From NCBI GenBank assembly GCA_963667075.1, contig OY762938.1:310001-374000 (forward strand): a stretch of 64,000 nt of DNA, in the 5' to 3' direction. The notes under the pieces are model-generated. The model was not told the origin of the DNA. It made no database searches and was given only the letters and a program-made list of their open reading frames with translations. Numbering within the stretch: position 1 is the stretch's first letter; every line of letters begins with the position of its first letter. Below, in pieces: positions 43,440 to 52,236 of this stretch. A program made the position numbers and the translations under genes. The DNA comes from G963667075 sp963667075 (GTDB taxonomy: Bacteria; Pseudomonadota; Alphaproteobacteria; Micavibrionales; Micavibrionaceae).

Positions 43440-44825
43440 ATGGCGACAGATCAGGAACTGGAAGACAGAAACGCTCTTTTTTCTTATGGACTGCACGATG
43501 AGCAGATCCATGAGATAGAAGAGTCTTTGCATGAGCATGACTACAATCGTGTTCATGCTCTTTTGGGAGAATTAAGCCCGGCAGACTCCGCCGATCTTCT
43601 TGAGAAAATCACGAAAACGGACCGGGATGAACTGCTTGAAAAATATGCGGATGACTTTCCAGCCGATGTCTTTACCGAACTGGAACCTGAGGTCCGACAA
43701 TCCATTTTATCCAGACTGCCCCCGCGCGAAGTCGCACGTATCGTTGAAGAACTAGATAGTGATGACGCACTGGATCTGATCATCTCTCTGGATGAGAATT
43801 TTACCAAAGAAATCATTCATGATCTGTCTTCCAATATAAGACTGGCCCTGACCGAAGGAATGAGATTCCCCGAAGATAGTGCCGGCCGGATGATGCAGCG
43901 CGAATTTGTTGCCATTCCACAATTCTGGACGGTCGGCAAAACGATTGATTATCTGCGTGCCGCAAGAGATGAGCTCCCGTCCGAGTTTTTTAATATCTTT
44001 GTCATCGCACCAGATCATCATGTGGTCGGCAAGGTTCCTTTAAGCCAGATCTTATGCTCTGACCGGCACACCAAAATAGAAGCCCTGACCCTTGATGAAA
44101 CACACCCTGTTCCAGCCACCATGGATCAGGAAGACGTCGCTCATCTGTTCCGGAGAGAAGATATCCTCTCTACCCCGGTCATTGATGAAGACGAACGCCT
44201 CATTGGTGTTGTCACGATTGATGACATTGTGGACGTTATTGATGAAGAAGCCGAAGAAGACTTTTTGAAACTCGCCGGTGTATCACAAGACGATCTATAC
44301 AGTGCTGTACTCTCAACGACAGGCGCACGTTTCCGCTGGCTTTTTATTAATCTGTTTACAGCTATTCTGGCCTCTGTTGTTATTTCATTCTTTGACACAA
44401 CTATCGAAGAGCTTGTTGCCCTGGCCGTATTGATGCCGATTGTGGCCTCCATGGGCGGCAATGCCGGCACACAGGCCCTCACCGTTGCCGTCAGGGCCCT
44501 TGCTACAAAAGAATTATCCGGCGCAAACAGTCTTCGGATTATCTGGAAAGAGACTCTTGTCGGGCTTTTAAACGGCATAAGCTTTGCCATCATTACAGGA
44601 CTACTTGCCGGTTTATGGTTCCAAAATCCTATATTAGGGATTGTAATTGGTGCCGCTATGATTATAAACCTTGTTGTTGCTGGCCTTTCAGGGGCCGGAA
44701 TCCCCGTCCTGCTCAGCAAAATAGGCAGCGATCCCGCTATTTCCTCTGCCGTCATTCTAACCACGTTAACAGATGTTATCGGTTTTTTTGCTTTTCTGGG
44801 ACTAGCCGCTCTTTTTCTGTTATGA
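43440..44825 (+). CDS. mgtE: Magnesium transporter MgtE
   Basis: Mg2+ channel of 461 residues. The N-terminal superhelical domain covers about residues 30-130 (LSPADSADLLEKI, ELEPEVRQSILSRLPPREVA). A CBS pair follows (ILSTPVIDEDERLIGVVTID ends the second). Five membrane helices form the pore, with PIVASMGGNAGTQALTVAVR as the ion-path signature. Cytosolic Mg2+ binding to the N and CBS domains gates the pore in characterised members. It follows maeB by 24 bases. Confidence 0.95.
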   Translation: MATDQELEDRNALFSYGLHDEQIHEIEESLHEHDYNRVHALLGELSPADSADLLEKITKTDRDELLEKYADDFPADVFTELEPEVRQSILSRLPPREVARIVEELDSDDALDLIISLDENFTKEIIHDLSSNIRLALTEGMRFPEDSAGRMMQREFVAIPQFWTVGKTIDYLRAARDELPSEFFNIFVIAPDHHVVGKVPLSQILCSDRHTKIEALTLDETHPVPATMDQEDVAHLFRREDILSTPVIDEDERLIGVVTIDDIVDVIDEEAEEDFLKLAGVSQDDLYSAVLSTTGARFRWLFINLFTAILASVVISFFDTTIEELVALAVLMPIVASMGGNAGTQALTVAVRALATKELSGANSLRIIWKETLVGLLNGISFAIITGLLAGLWFQNPILGIVIGAAMIINLVVAGLSGAGIPVLLSKIGSDPAISSAVILTTLTDVIGFFAFLGLAALFLL

Positions 44826-44862
44826 TCTATTTGAAACAACTTACCTTACCCCCTTCTTTCCA

Positions 44863-45396
44863 ATGACAGCCGCAAAACTTATCCTCCCCGATCCCGCATA
44901 CAAAGACAGCCACCTTGACGCTATCACCGAGTATCAGGAAGAAAATCATTTTCTTTATAACAAGGTGCCTAAGCTCTTTGCTGATTTTGAGTCTTATGTT
45001 GAGACACTGCGTAAAGAGCAAGGACATCCACACAGACCTTTTCAGGACTGGGTGGAGCAGGTCCCCGAAACTGTATTATGGCTTGTTAAAGACTCCGATT
45101 ACATGGGCACCGTCTGCATTCGGCACCGCCTGAACTGGCATCTGGAAAAATGGGGTGGGCATATCCATTTCATTATTCGTCCCTCCGTCAGAGGCAAAGG
45201 ATTCGGTAAGAAAATCTTACAAAAAACGATCCCCTATGCCGCCCACTTTGGTATTGAGCAAGCACTCTTGACCATTTGCCCGGAGAACGCCGCGGCTATT
45301 CGCGTGGTTGAATTTTGCGGCGCACGGCTTGAAGATGAAACGCAAGAAACAGACCGTTTCCCAGCCAGAAGAAGATATTGGTTGAACTGTGAATAA
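44863..45396 (+). CDS. GNAT family N-acetyltransferase
   Basis: A 177-residue acetyltransferase with the acetyl-CoA loop RPSVRGKGFGKKILQ (R/Q-x-x-G-x-G/A motif A), preceded by GGHIHFIIRP and followed by ICPENAAAIRVVEFCGARLE, the usual motif B (N-x2-A-x4-E). The acceptor substrate cannot be told. It begins 37 bases after mgtE. Confidence 0.85.
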   Translation: MTAAKLILPDPAYKDSHLDAITEYQEENHFLYNKVPKLFADFESYVETLRKEQGHPHRPFQDWVEQVPETVLWLVKDSDYMGTVCIRHRLNWHLEKWGGHIHFIIRPSVRGKGFGKKILQKTIPYAAHFGIEQALLTICPENAAAIRVVEFCGARLEDETQETDRFPARRRYWLNCE

Positions 45397-45441
45397 ATAC
45401 ACTTGATTTAATAGTGCGCTTTGCTCTATCACAAAAAAACG

Positions 45442-47676
45442 ATGGCCACAAAAGAAGAAAAAAAGCAAAAACTGAAAGAAAAAAAGGAAGCTGCCAGGCA
45501 AAAGGCGGCAGAAAAGAAACAGGTGCGCAAAGAAAAAGCCAAAGCCAAGAAAGACAAGCTAAAAGAAAAAGCCAAGGCCAAAAAAGAGAAATTAAAAGGG
45601 AAAAAACAAGCGAAAAAGGACAAATTAAAAGAGAAAAAACAGGCAAAAAAAGACAAGTTAAAAGAAAAAAAACAAGCGAAAAAAGAGCAGGCCAAAGCCA
45701 AAAAAGAACAAGAGGGAAAAGGCTCCATGCTCGGCTGGTTGTTCAAATGGTGTTTTGTGCTTGGTATATGGTGTACGCTTATCTTAGGGCTTATTCTCGC
45801 TTGGTATGCCAGCGAACTGCACGATATCACGCAAAATCCTCAATTCACACGCCAGACCTCTATCACCGTTCTGGCAAACGATGGGTCTGTTATCGCACGA
45901 TATGGAGAATTAAAAGGAAAAAATGTCAGCGTCAAAGACCTGCCACCTCACCTGATCTACGCTGTACTGGCGACAGAAGATCGTCGCTTTTACAACCATT
46001 TCGGCATTGACCCTATCGGTCTGCTTCGCGCCTTTTATGTTAACTTTCGCTATAAAAGTCTGGTTCAGGGCGGTTCCACAATTACTCAGCAACTTGCTAA
46101 AAACCTGTTCTTAAGTCATGAAAAGACCTTCAAACGGAAAATTCAGGAGGCCTTGCTGGCCCTTTGGCTGGAATACGAACTCTCCAAAGATGATATTTTA
46201 AGTGCCTATCTGAACCGTGTGTATATGGGCTCTGGTGCCTATGGTGTTGATGCCGCTGCGCGCATTTATTTCAAAAAACCGGCACAAAATCTGACCTTGG
46301 AAGAATCAGCCGTTCTGGCCGGTCTTCTAAAAGCCCCCTCCCGCTATTCACCTTTAAGTAATCCCAAAGCCTCCAAAAACCGGGCTGGCGTTGTACTAAA
46401 AGCCATGTCTGATGCCGGATACCTCACCAAAGAACTGGTCGAAAACACACATACACAACAAACCCCCGATCATTTGCCAAAAAGGAAGCCAAAAGACGGT
46501 AATGCAGCACGCTATTTTTCAGACTGGGTTGTTGAGCATATTGATGAGCTTATCGGCACACCGGAAAACGACATCGTTATAGAAACCACGCTGGACCCTG
46601 ATATTCAAAAAGTGACGGCTGAGAAGCTATCTTCAACGATTAGAAAACAGGGAAAAGAGAGACATATCGAACAAGGCGCAGCTGTTATTATGCGCCCGGA
46701 TGGTGCTGTCGTCGCTATGGTTGGCGGTATGAACTATAAAGAAAGCCAGTTTAACAGAGCGACACAAGCCTTAAGATCGCCAGGCTCTTCCTTTAAACCT
46801 CTTGTCTATTTAACAGCCTTGGAGAAAGGCTGGAAAGATACAGATATTATTGAAGACGCTCCCATCAGAGGAGGCCGCTACCGCCCCGGCAATTTCGCCA
46901 ATGAATATTACGGCAAAGTGCCGCTTTATTTCGCGCTTTCCCGTTCCTTAAATACGGCGGCTGTCAGGCTGGCAAAAGAAATAAAAATAGAAAACGTTAT
47001 AGGCACAGCCCGCCGCCTTGGCATTTTATCAAACCTTGAGCCTAATTTAAGCCTCGCCCTTGGCAGCAGTGGTGTGCCCATGATTGATATGACAACCGCT
47101 TATGCCGTATTGGCCTCTGATGGCATTGCCGTTACACCGCATAGCGTGACCAGAATTAAAGACAAGAACGGCAAAATTCTTTATGAATACAAGCCGCCCC
47201 GCTACCCAGAGCGTTTATTTTCGCCCTATCACATTGGCATGCTGGTCAATATGATGTCCCGCGTCGTTCAGGAAGGCACCGGTAAAGGCGCACAGCTCCC
47301 TGACCGTTTCTCCGCTGGAAAAACAGGCACCAGTCAGGATTACCGCGATGCCTGGTTTATCGGCTTTACAGATGAATATGTCGGCGCTATATGGATGGGC
47401 AATGATGACAATAGCTCTATGAAACGGGTCACCGGCGGCTCTTTCCCTGCCGCAACGTGGCACGATATCATGCTTGAAGCCCACAATGACGAAACCCCGT
47501 CCTCTTTTAGAAAGCACCGCGAGGATAAAGGCTTCCAAAACATGATTCAGGGCATTTTGTTTAGTAAGAGAAGCCATGAAAATAAAAGAGAGCCGAGCAG
47601 AGTGAATAATAATAACACCAACCCCAGCAACCGGAACAATAGCGAAAATGTAAGATCCTACCGCCTGAACGATTAA
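45442..47676 (+). CDS. Class A penicillin-binding protein (PBP1A family)
   Basis: A 744-residue bifunctional peptidoglycan synthase. The N-terminus is an unusual 95-residue cytosolic tail rich in Lys/Ala/Glu with five 11-residue repeats, then one membrane helix (FVLGIWCTLILGLILAWYAS). The glycosyltransferase (GT51) domain carries EDRRFYNHFGIDPIGLLRA and GGSTITQQLAKNLFL. The transpeptidase has the SxxK motif in SPGSSFKPLVYL, SxN in SRSLNTAAVRL and KTGTSQD. The C-terminus is an Asn-rich tail. ATG 45442 is preferred over TTG 45421. Confidence 0.93.
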   Translation: MATKEEKKQKLKEKKEAARQKAAEKKQVRKEKAKAKKDKLKEKAKAKKEKLKGKKQAKKDKLKEKKQAKKDKLKEKKQAKKEQAKAKKEQEGKGSMLGWLFKWCFVLGIWCTLILGLILAWYASELHDITQNPQFTRQTSITVLANDGSVIARYGELKGKNVSVKDLPPHLIYAVLATEDRRFYNHFGIDPIGLLRAFYVNFRYKSLVQGGSTITQQLAKNLFLSHEKTFKRKIQEALLALWLEYELSKDDILSAYLNRVYMGSGAYGVDAAARIYFKKPAQNLTLEESAVLAGLLKAPSRYSPLSNPKASKNRAGVVLKAMSDAGYLTKELVENTHTQQTPDHLPKRKPKDGNAARYFSDWVVEHIDELIGTPENDIVIETTLDPDIQKVTAEKLSSTIRKQGKERHIEQGAAVIMRPDGAVVAMVGGMNYKESQFNRATQALRSPGSSFKPLVYLTALEKGWKDTDIIEDAPIRGGRYRPGNFANEYYGKVPLYFALSRSLNTAAVRLAKEIKIENVIGTARRLGILSNLEPNLSLALGSSGVPMIDMTTAYAVLASDGIAVTPHSVTRIKDKNGKILYEYKPPRYPERLFSPYHIGMLVNMMSRVVQEGTGKGAQLPDRFSAGKTGTSQDYRDAWFIGFTDEYVGAIWMGNDDNSSMKRVTGGSFPAATWHDIMLEAHNDETPSSFRKHREDKGFQNMIQGILFSKRSHENKREPSRVNNNNTNPSNRNNSENVRSYRLND
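45529..45693 (+). repeat. Five 33-base tandem repeats in the PBP gene
   Basis: Five in-frame 33-base units encode variants of KEKKQAKKDKL at residues 30-84 of the penicillin-binding protein. The DNA is A-rich and the units vary mainly at silent or K/A positions. Confidence 0.85.
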
Positions 47677-47719
47677 TCGACCTCTATAGAAAACTCTAAA
47701 AAAACAGCTATTATTGCCT

Positions 47720-48607
47720 TCACCGCGGAATCTGCAAAGACAGAAGACCAAGGCCGATACTGCAAAGAACCACAACAAAGCCTAGTTTAGGATCGGTAAC
47801 ATCCTCGCGCTTTAGCCAGTATTTGTGGAGCAGAAATAGCCACAAGGTATAAATCGTCACCATGGCCCCAAAATAACCGGGGTTTTCCAGATACGATATT
47901 GATATGGCTTTGGTTATCACAAGACAAATCAGAAGCGCACCATTAGCAGCCCCCGCCTTGGGCCATTTATTATCCGCAAAGAAAATATTTTGCCCTTCTC
48001 TGATAGACTGAAAGGCCAGTCCACAGCCTGCAGTGACCGTCATAGACGCCCCCATTACAACAGTAAGAAGCAACGCCTCTTTCAGGCCAAGCTTACCGCT
48101 AATACCTGTCGCAAAAAGTAAATCACCCGCCGTCACAAAAATAATGACAGGCAACGCAGCCATGAGTACTTTGACACTCACAGGATTATGCCTCATTTTT
48201 ACCAACGCCCATGTGCTTATGAACATCAGAGCCATGCTCCCCCACAGCACATAACCATGCGCTATTAATCGTTCATAATAACCATCGGAAATAAACAACC
48301 AGGCAAAAAACATGATGATATTTCTTGAAACAACTATGCGCGATATAGCCGCCGCAGAATATGTCCTGGTGGCACTAAACGTGAAAACATCGCTAAGGGC
48401 AAAAAGAACACCAGACCCGGCGATTATCATATAAAACCTTAACGGATAAGACCAATTGAGGAAGGGCATAACTGGCAATAAAAAAATGACCAGAAAGACC
48501 GACCGCCAAAAAACAAAGACATCCCCTCTGATCTTGAACAGATCATTACAGATAAAATAAAAGGCTGCAAAAATACTGCATATGAATGTAGAAAATATGG
48601 CTTCCAT
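47720..48607 (-). CDS. DMT/EamA-like ten-helix membrane protein
   Basis: A 295-residue protein with about ten hydrophobic segments in two halves, like EamA-type drug/metabolite transporters. Segments include FSTFICSIFAAFYFICNDLF, YMIIAGSGVLFALSDVFTFS and VMGASMTVTAGCGLAFQSI. The EamA signature itself is weak. ATG 48607 is chosen because an AGAAAG site lies upstream; the frame is open 20 codons further. Substrate unknown. Confidence 0.7.
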   Translation of the reverse strand: MEAIFSTFICSIFAAFYFICNDLFKIRGDVFVFWRSVFLVIFLLPVMPFLNWSYPLRFYMIIAGSGVLFALSDVFTFSATRTYSAAAISRIVVSRNIIMFFAWLFISDGYYERLIAHGYVLWGSMALMFISTWALVKMRHNPVSVKVLMAALPVIIFVTAGDLLFATGISGKLGLKEALLLTVVMGASMTVTAGCGLAFQSIREGQNIFFADNKWPKAGAANGALLICLVITKAISISYLENPGYFGAMVTIYTLWLFLLHKYWLKREDVTDPKLGFVVVLCSIGLGLLSLQIPR

Positions 48608-48712
48608 CACATTCTTTCTTTTTCTAATGAGACCTGTTGAAAAGCATGAAGATAAGCAGAACCACACTGTACATGCGTTATCATGTTATGGACAGATAGA
48701 TTCATAAAAAAA

Positions 48713-48764
48713 GCCCCTCTCCCATAAAACAAGAGAGAGGAACTCGCCTAATACATCATTAGGC
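48713..48764 (-). terminator. Terminator with an extra 3' palindrome
   Basis: On the minus strand CCTCTCTC pairs with GGGAGAGG and a run of seven T follows (48713-48740). Just before it, GCCTAAT (48746-48752) and ATTAGGC (48758-48764) form a perfect seven-base stem that spans the stop codon of the gene at 48759. Confidence 0.8.
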
Positions 48765-49274
48765 ATGTGTACAAATATCACCCTGAATAATGAGCGTATG
48801 AATGTACTCAAAATGATTAAATCGTCTGTCTTCGCCTATTTTTTCCCAGTGGCTTTTTAAATCCCGAAGTCCCGGAATCAATGCATCGATTCCTTCATGA
48901 CTGGATTTAAGCGCGCCATCTGCAAATTCAAGAAAACAAGACGGAAACGCAGCCCGTGGAGCGCGGAGGCCCCTCTCCACTAGGATTTTAGCAATATGAG
49001 CATCACAACAATCCAACAAATCAGCCACAAAATGAATGGAGCTTAAAATTTTTATTTCCGGATGATACCCTGGTGCATATCTTAAATACCGCATAAAGCG
49101 TGCACACACTTCCATTTCGAACCGTTCGTCCGCACTGTCAGGCGGTAAAGGCCAGATAATTCTGTCTGGTTCCTTGTTCTGCCTCCTCTCATCGTTTCTG
49201 CGATGTTTTGTTACACCAGCTCTATACGCGCAATTCTTTTCTTTTTCTTCTTCTTCTTTACACGCATCTTCCAT
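48759..49274 (-). CDS. Hypothetical protein (171 aa)
   Basis: Unrecognised soluble protein. The N-terminal 40 residues are charged and look disordered (MEDACKEEEEKEKNCAYRAG). From about residue 55 it appears helical (EMEVCARFMRYLRYAPGYHP, FVADLLDCCDAHIAKILVER). It has seven cysteines and several histidines, with no clear metal motif. Its start lies just before a 200-base spacer with a strong minus-strand terminator. Confidence 0.65.
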   Translation of the reverse strand: MEDACKEEEEKEKNCAYRAGVTKHRRNDERRQNKEPDRIIWPLPPDSADERFEMEVCARFMRYLRYAPGYHPEIKILSSIHFVADLLDCCDAHIAKILVERGLRAPRAAFPSCFLEFADGALKSSHEGIDALIPGLRDLKSHWEKIGEDRRFNHFEYIHTLIIQGDICTHA

Positions 49275-49404
49275 TCTATTCTCCTCCCCAGGAACTAAAC
49301 TCTAATGAAATAGACCGTGACTCTAACTTGCGCCCAAATAATTAATAGAATCTTAACGCAAGTGTAACTTTCCAGAATATAAACACTCTTCCTGTGGATA
49401 AGAC

Positions 49405-49430
49405 AAAAAATCCTGCCCCAAGGGGCAGGA
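49405..49430 (-). terminator. Intrinsic terminator after the DUF1566-like remnant
   Basis: A 20-base perfect palindrome (TCCTGCCCCA and its complement, 49411-49430) is followed on the minus strand by a run of six T. It ends the minus-strand DUF1566-like transcript. Confidence 0.9.
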
Positions 49431-49471
49431 AATCAGCGCTAAAAAAGATCAAAGAAAGATATCCAGCCACC

Positions 49472-49818
49472 TTATGGATGTATCCTCAGTGCGACAGGAC
49501 GGGTATGCGCTTTACCATACTTCTTGCTGGTATAACCACGTCTGATGCCAACATCGGAAAGCCCCACAGTACGCACATAAGATGAACGTTCTCCGGCTGC
49601 AGTGGCAGAGTCCCAGCACGGATTACCGCGCTATCCGCCGAGAAGCTTTTTATATCAACCATAGAGATAAACTCACCCAGCTCTATGCGCTCTATTTTGT
49701 CATATCGAACTAACGCTTCTAGCGCATTATTATAGAAATAAACAAGTCTTTTAACCTTTCCCTTATAAAAAAGGAGAGGATTTCTTCTCAGGGATGAATA
49801 ATCAGAGCCACCGGACAC
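49472..49818 (-). pseudogene. Decayed third DUF1566-like gene
   Basis: Two reading frames here carry separate pieces of the family seen at 49788-50699. In one frame KSFSADSAVIRAG matches KSFSLDNGVIRAG of the neighbour. In the shifted frame, CWDSATAAGERSSYVRTVG is followed by KAHTRPVALRIHP and a stop at 49472, matching the neighbour's WWLSATENPN ... CPVALIIHP end. An internal deletion and frameshift joining these pieces explains both. A small out-of-frame protein starting at GTG 49818 is the alternative but has no ribosome-site support. It overlaps the end of the intact neighbour by 31 bases. Confidence 0.65.
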
Positions 49819-50699
49819 ACTGGTAATGCAAACTGGTCTTTATAAACCCAGCCACCGTTACGATCTGTAAAGTCGACGAAATAAGCCTCATTATACTCAT
49901 TTGGATTCTCGGTTGCCGACAACCACCAATGGGAAAGCGCAGAGCCAGTCTTCGAAACAAAGAAATCCCCTTTTTTAGCAATCTCCTCTTGTTTGGCATA
50001 CAAATTGTTTTTCAGAATTATATCGCCTGAATTCGGATAACAGCCATCAAGAATCGACTTTGTCGGCATAAACCAACCTGTCACCACAGGCTTTTGCGAA
50101 GAATAGGCCCGTAAAAAAGTATCAGCTAGAGAAAAGGCCAATTTTCTCTCATATGAGAGATGTTTCGCTGTTTTGTGACGATCTAAAAGCGGTATCCCGT
50201 CAAGACCATGATAGTCTTTAATATCACCAATTCTTCTAATTGAGTCATTCCATGTACCCAGACCATCACCATCAATATCGGCAAGTTCTTCCGGAGAAAC
50301 CAGTAAGGTCGCTGTCGCTGTATCAGGCAGCAATCTCATATATGGGCTGATCTTGTTAATCTCTATTTTTCCGGCACGGATTACACCATTATCCAGTGAA
50401 AAACTTTTTTTATTAACATGAGAAGATATAACAGCCGAAGAATTAGCCCCGTCCGGCTTATGATGGGTTTTTGCCTGCAATACTCTTATTTTCGAACCTT
50501 CTTCTGTGCAAGAGGTCACCTGTCCGTCTGCGATATTAACAGTAACACCGCCGGTTTCGACTTTCACCCGCCCGTGACCATCCGTACTTATATTAACCGT
50601 CACATCACTAAAGTGAATAATAGCAGGACCAAAACAATCCTCTAAAGAAAGTACCCGCGTTTCATTATCTCCGATTTTTTTTATTTTTGTTGCACCCAT
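49788..50699 (-). CDS. DUF1566-like protein, copy 1
   Basis: A 303-residue protein. The C-terminal half shows the DUF1566/Lcl pattern: LGTWNDSIRRIGDIKDYHG, TGWFMPTKSILDG (cf. G-W-R-L-P-T), HWWLSATENPNEYNEAYFVD and CPVALIIHP. The N-terminal part (VTVNISTDGHGRVKVETGGV) looks beta-rich. An acidic ADIDGDGLGTWND segment may bind a metal ion. Residues 1-100 have no counterpart in copy 2 except the PDTATATLLVSPEELADIDG region onward. No signal peptide is visible. DUF1566 domains are carbohydrate- or adhesion-linked in some proteins; the role here is unknown. Confidence 0.75.
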   Translation of the reverse strand: MGATKIKKIGDNETRVLSLEDCFGPAIIHFSDVTVNISTDGHGRVKVETGGVTVNIADGQVTSCTEEGSKIRVLQAKTHHKPDGANSSAVISSHVNKKSFSLDNGVIRAGKIEINKISPYMRLLPDTATATLLVSPEELADIDGDGLGTWNDSIRRIGDIKDYHGLDGIPLLDRHKTAKHLSYERKLAFSLADTFLRAYSSQKPVVTGWFMPTKSILDGCYPNSGDIILKNNLYAKQEEIAKKGDFFVSKTGSALSHWWLSATENPNEYNEAYFVDFTDRNGGWVYKDQFALPVCPVALIIHP

Positions 50700-50980
50700 C
50701 GTTTTTTCCCATTCTTTTTTTTATTTATTATCTTTTCTTTTATTTATTACACAGAATTATGAAAAATGTCAAATCTTTTTATAAGACGGAAAAACCCGCC
50801 ACAGGCAAACGAGCTTTCATCCTTGCTGGCAACCAACAAGCATACGCCCGTCCAAAAAGGTTTTATTTTCCAGCATTGGTAACTAAAAATACAGATAGGC
50901 GTCCTTTAGAAGCTTTTCCACCTTATATTTTCCGTAAGATATAAAATCGTTTAAAATCAATGAGTTATATCCAAATTTAA

Positions 50981-51018
50981 AGATCCCCGTTTTCACGGGG
51001 AAAGCAATAATCGGATCT
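50981..51018. repeat. Hairpin element in the DUF1566-like spacer
   Basis: CCCCGT-TTTC-ACGGGG (50985-51000) sits inside an outer pair AGATCC (50981) and GGATCT (51013). A relative with CCCG-CTTTCA-CGGG occurs at about 51318-51331. The pattern matches a hairpin often dispersed in alphaproteobacterial genomes. Confidence 0.6.
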
Positions 51019-51101
51019 TTTGCGAAGGGCTTCTATAGATTATGCGACATAAAATTATTTTATTTCTGCGTTCAGTTGCCCATGAAACCTTTGGGCAGGC
51101 T

Positions 51102-51260
51102 CGCGGTCCATAAGAGCCGGACCGCGATATGGTTTCTTTGGCGCGGTCTTGATAGCGCATGGTGTTTTATACTCATTTTATGATGACATGCGCTATCTAT
51201 AGTACGTCGCATTAAGAACAAGACACGCCCCTAATCGTCATGCCGGACGTGATCCGGCAT
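51102..51260. repeat. Cluster of three perfect inverted repeats
   Basis: The gap 50700-51380 holds no trusted gene. In it, CGCGGTCC/GGACCGCG (51102-51126, nine-base loop), GATAGCGCATG/CATGCGCTATC (51151-51197, eleven bases, 25-base loop) and ATGCCGGA/TCCGGCAT (51240-51260) lie in sequence. The last resembles an alphaproteobacterial palindromic repeat (ATGCCGGAC-TGATCCGGCAT). A 61-codon open frame at 50759-50944 has no ribosome site and is not called. Confidence 0.6.
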
Positions 51261-51380
51261 CCGCAGGCGTTATCAGAACACACAAATGTATCCCTATGTG
51301 TTGATTTGCAAAAATTCCCCGCTTTCACGGGAAATGGAATAATAGGCCCCTTTCCGGGACTTTATCAGGATAACAAGACC

Positions 51381-52169
51381 TTAGAGCGGATGAACCATCA
51401 AAACCGCAAGACGTGTAGAAACTTCGAGATGGCCCTTAGGCACGAAGTGGGATTTCTCTCCTTTACTCGCAGGACTTCTTTCTAAGTTAACCGCACGGGC
51501 ATATCCCTTAGTATCCTGAGACGCAGACAAGAACCAGTTTGTAAGACCAAACTCTTCTGTAATCAGAGGCTTACCCTGTTGGGCAACGTCATCCTGTGTA
51601 GCATACAGGTTGTTCTTTATGACTTCGGCATCCGAACCAGGTTCACGCCCACAAAGAAGAGAATCTGTTGGTATAAACAAACCAGTTTTCACGTCTTGCA
51701 TATACATAGACGCTTTCCTGAAAGCTATCTTAATGGCATTTGCTACTAATCTTTCATACATAGAATCTTGTTTAGAAAAAGGAAACGATTGTAAGCTGCC
51801 AAGGTTATTATAATTTTTTACATCACAAACTCTATCAAAGCTATCATTCCATGTGCCAAGCCCTTTACCATCCATATCCGCAAGATTTTCCGGCGCCCAA
51901 AGAAGCTCCGCCGTCGCTTCATCAGGGATATCGGTGCCCAAATAGCGACTAACTTTATTAAGAGGGATCTCCCCCCCAGAAATTAAACCAGGCGTTTCAG
52001 TAATCTTATCCAAAGGAAAAGACACAGGAACAACCTTTTCTGTCTCTTTCAATTCTACATCAGGAACAGGGGGTTGTTCGCATCGAAAACCCAGAGAAAA
52101 TCCGCCGCCAATATGGACTGGATCGGAATGCTTAGAAGTTACACCATCTACTGCGCCTTGTGCTGCCAT
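51381..52169 (-). CDS. DUF1566-like protein, copy 2
   Basis: A 262-residue paralog of the gene at 49788. Shared blocks: PDEATAELLWAPENLADMDG, GLGTWNDSFDRVCDVKNYNN, TGLFIPTDSLLCG, VIKNNLYATQDDVAQQGKPL and NWFLSASQDTKGYARAVNLE, ending RLAVLMVHPL. I start it at ATG 52169 because AAGGA lies eight bases upstream; ATG 52202 is possible. The N-terminal 60 residues differ from copy 1. It follows rnhA on the same strand after 35 bases. Confidence 0.75.
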   Translation of the reverse strand: MAAQGAVDGVTSKHSDPVHIGGGFSLGFRCEQPPVPDVELKETEKVVPVSFPLDKITETPGLISGGEIPLNKVSRYLGTDIPDEATAELLWAPENLADMDGKGLGTWNDSFDRVCDVKNYNNLGSLQSFPFSKQDSMYERLVANAIKIAFRKASMYMQDVKTGLFIPTDSLLCGREPGSDAEVIKNNLYATQDDVAQQGKPLITEEFGLTNWFLSASQDTKGYARAVNLERSPASKGEKSHFVPKGHLEVSTRLAVLMVHPL

Positions 52170-52236
52170 TGTCATTTCCTTATTGTTATTGTTATTCGGC
52201 ATTTATTAACATAATAATATATTCGCGTCAATATTT

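Noticed and set aside
45414..46010. Out-of-frame plus-strand frame over the PBP repeat tail
   Set aside because: It is a by-product of the A-rich repeats; the in-frame gene has complete GT51 and transpeptidase motifs.
50759..50944. 61-codon plus-strand frame in the DUF1566-like spacer
   Set aside because: No ribosome site, no recognisable sequence and it sits in AT-rich spacer.
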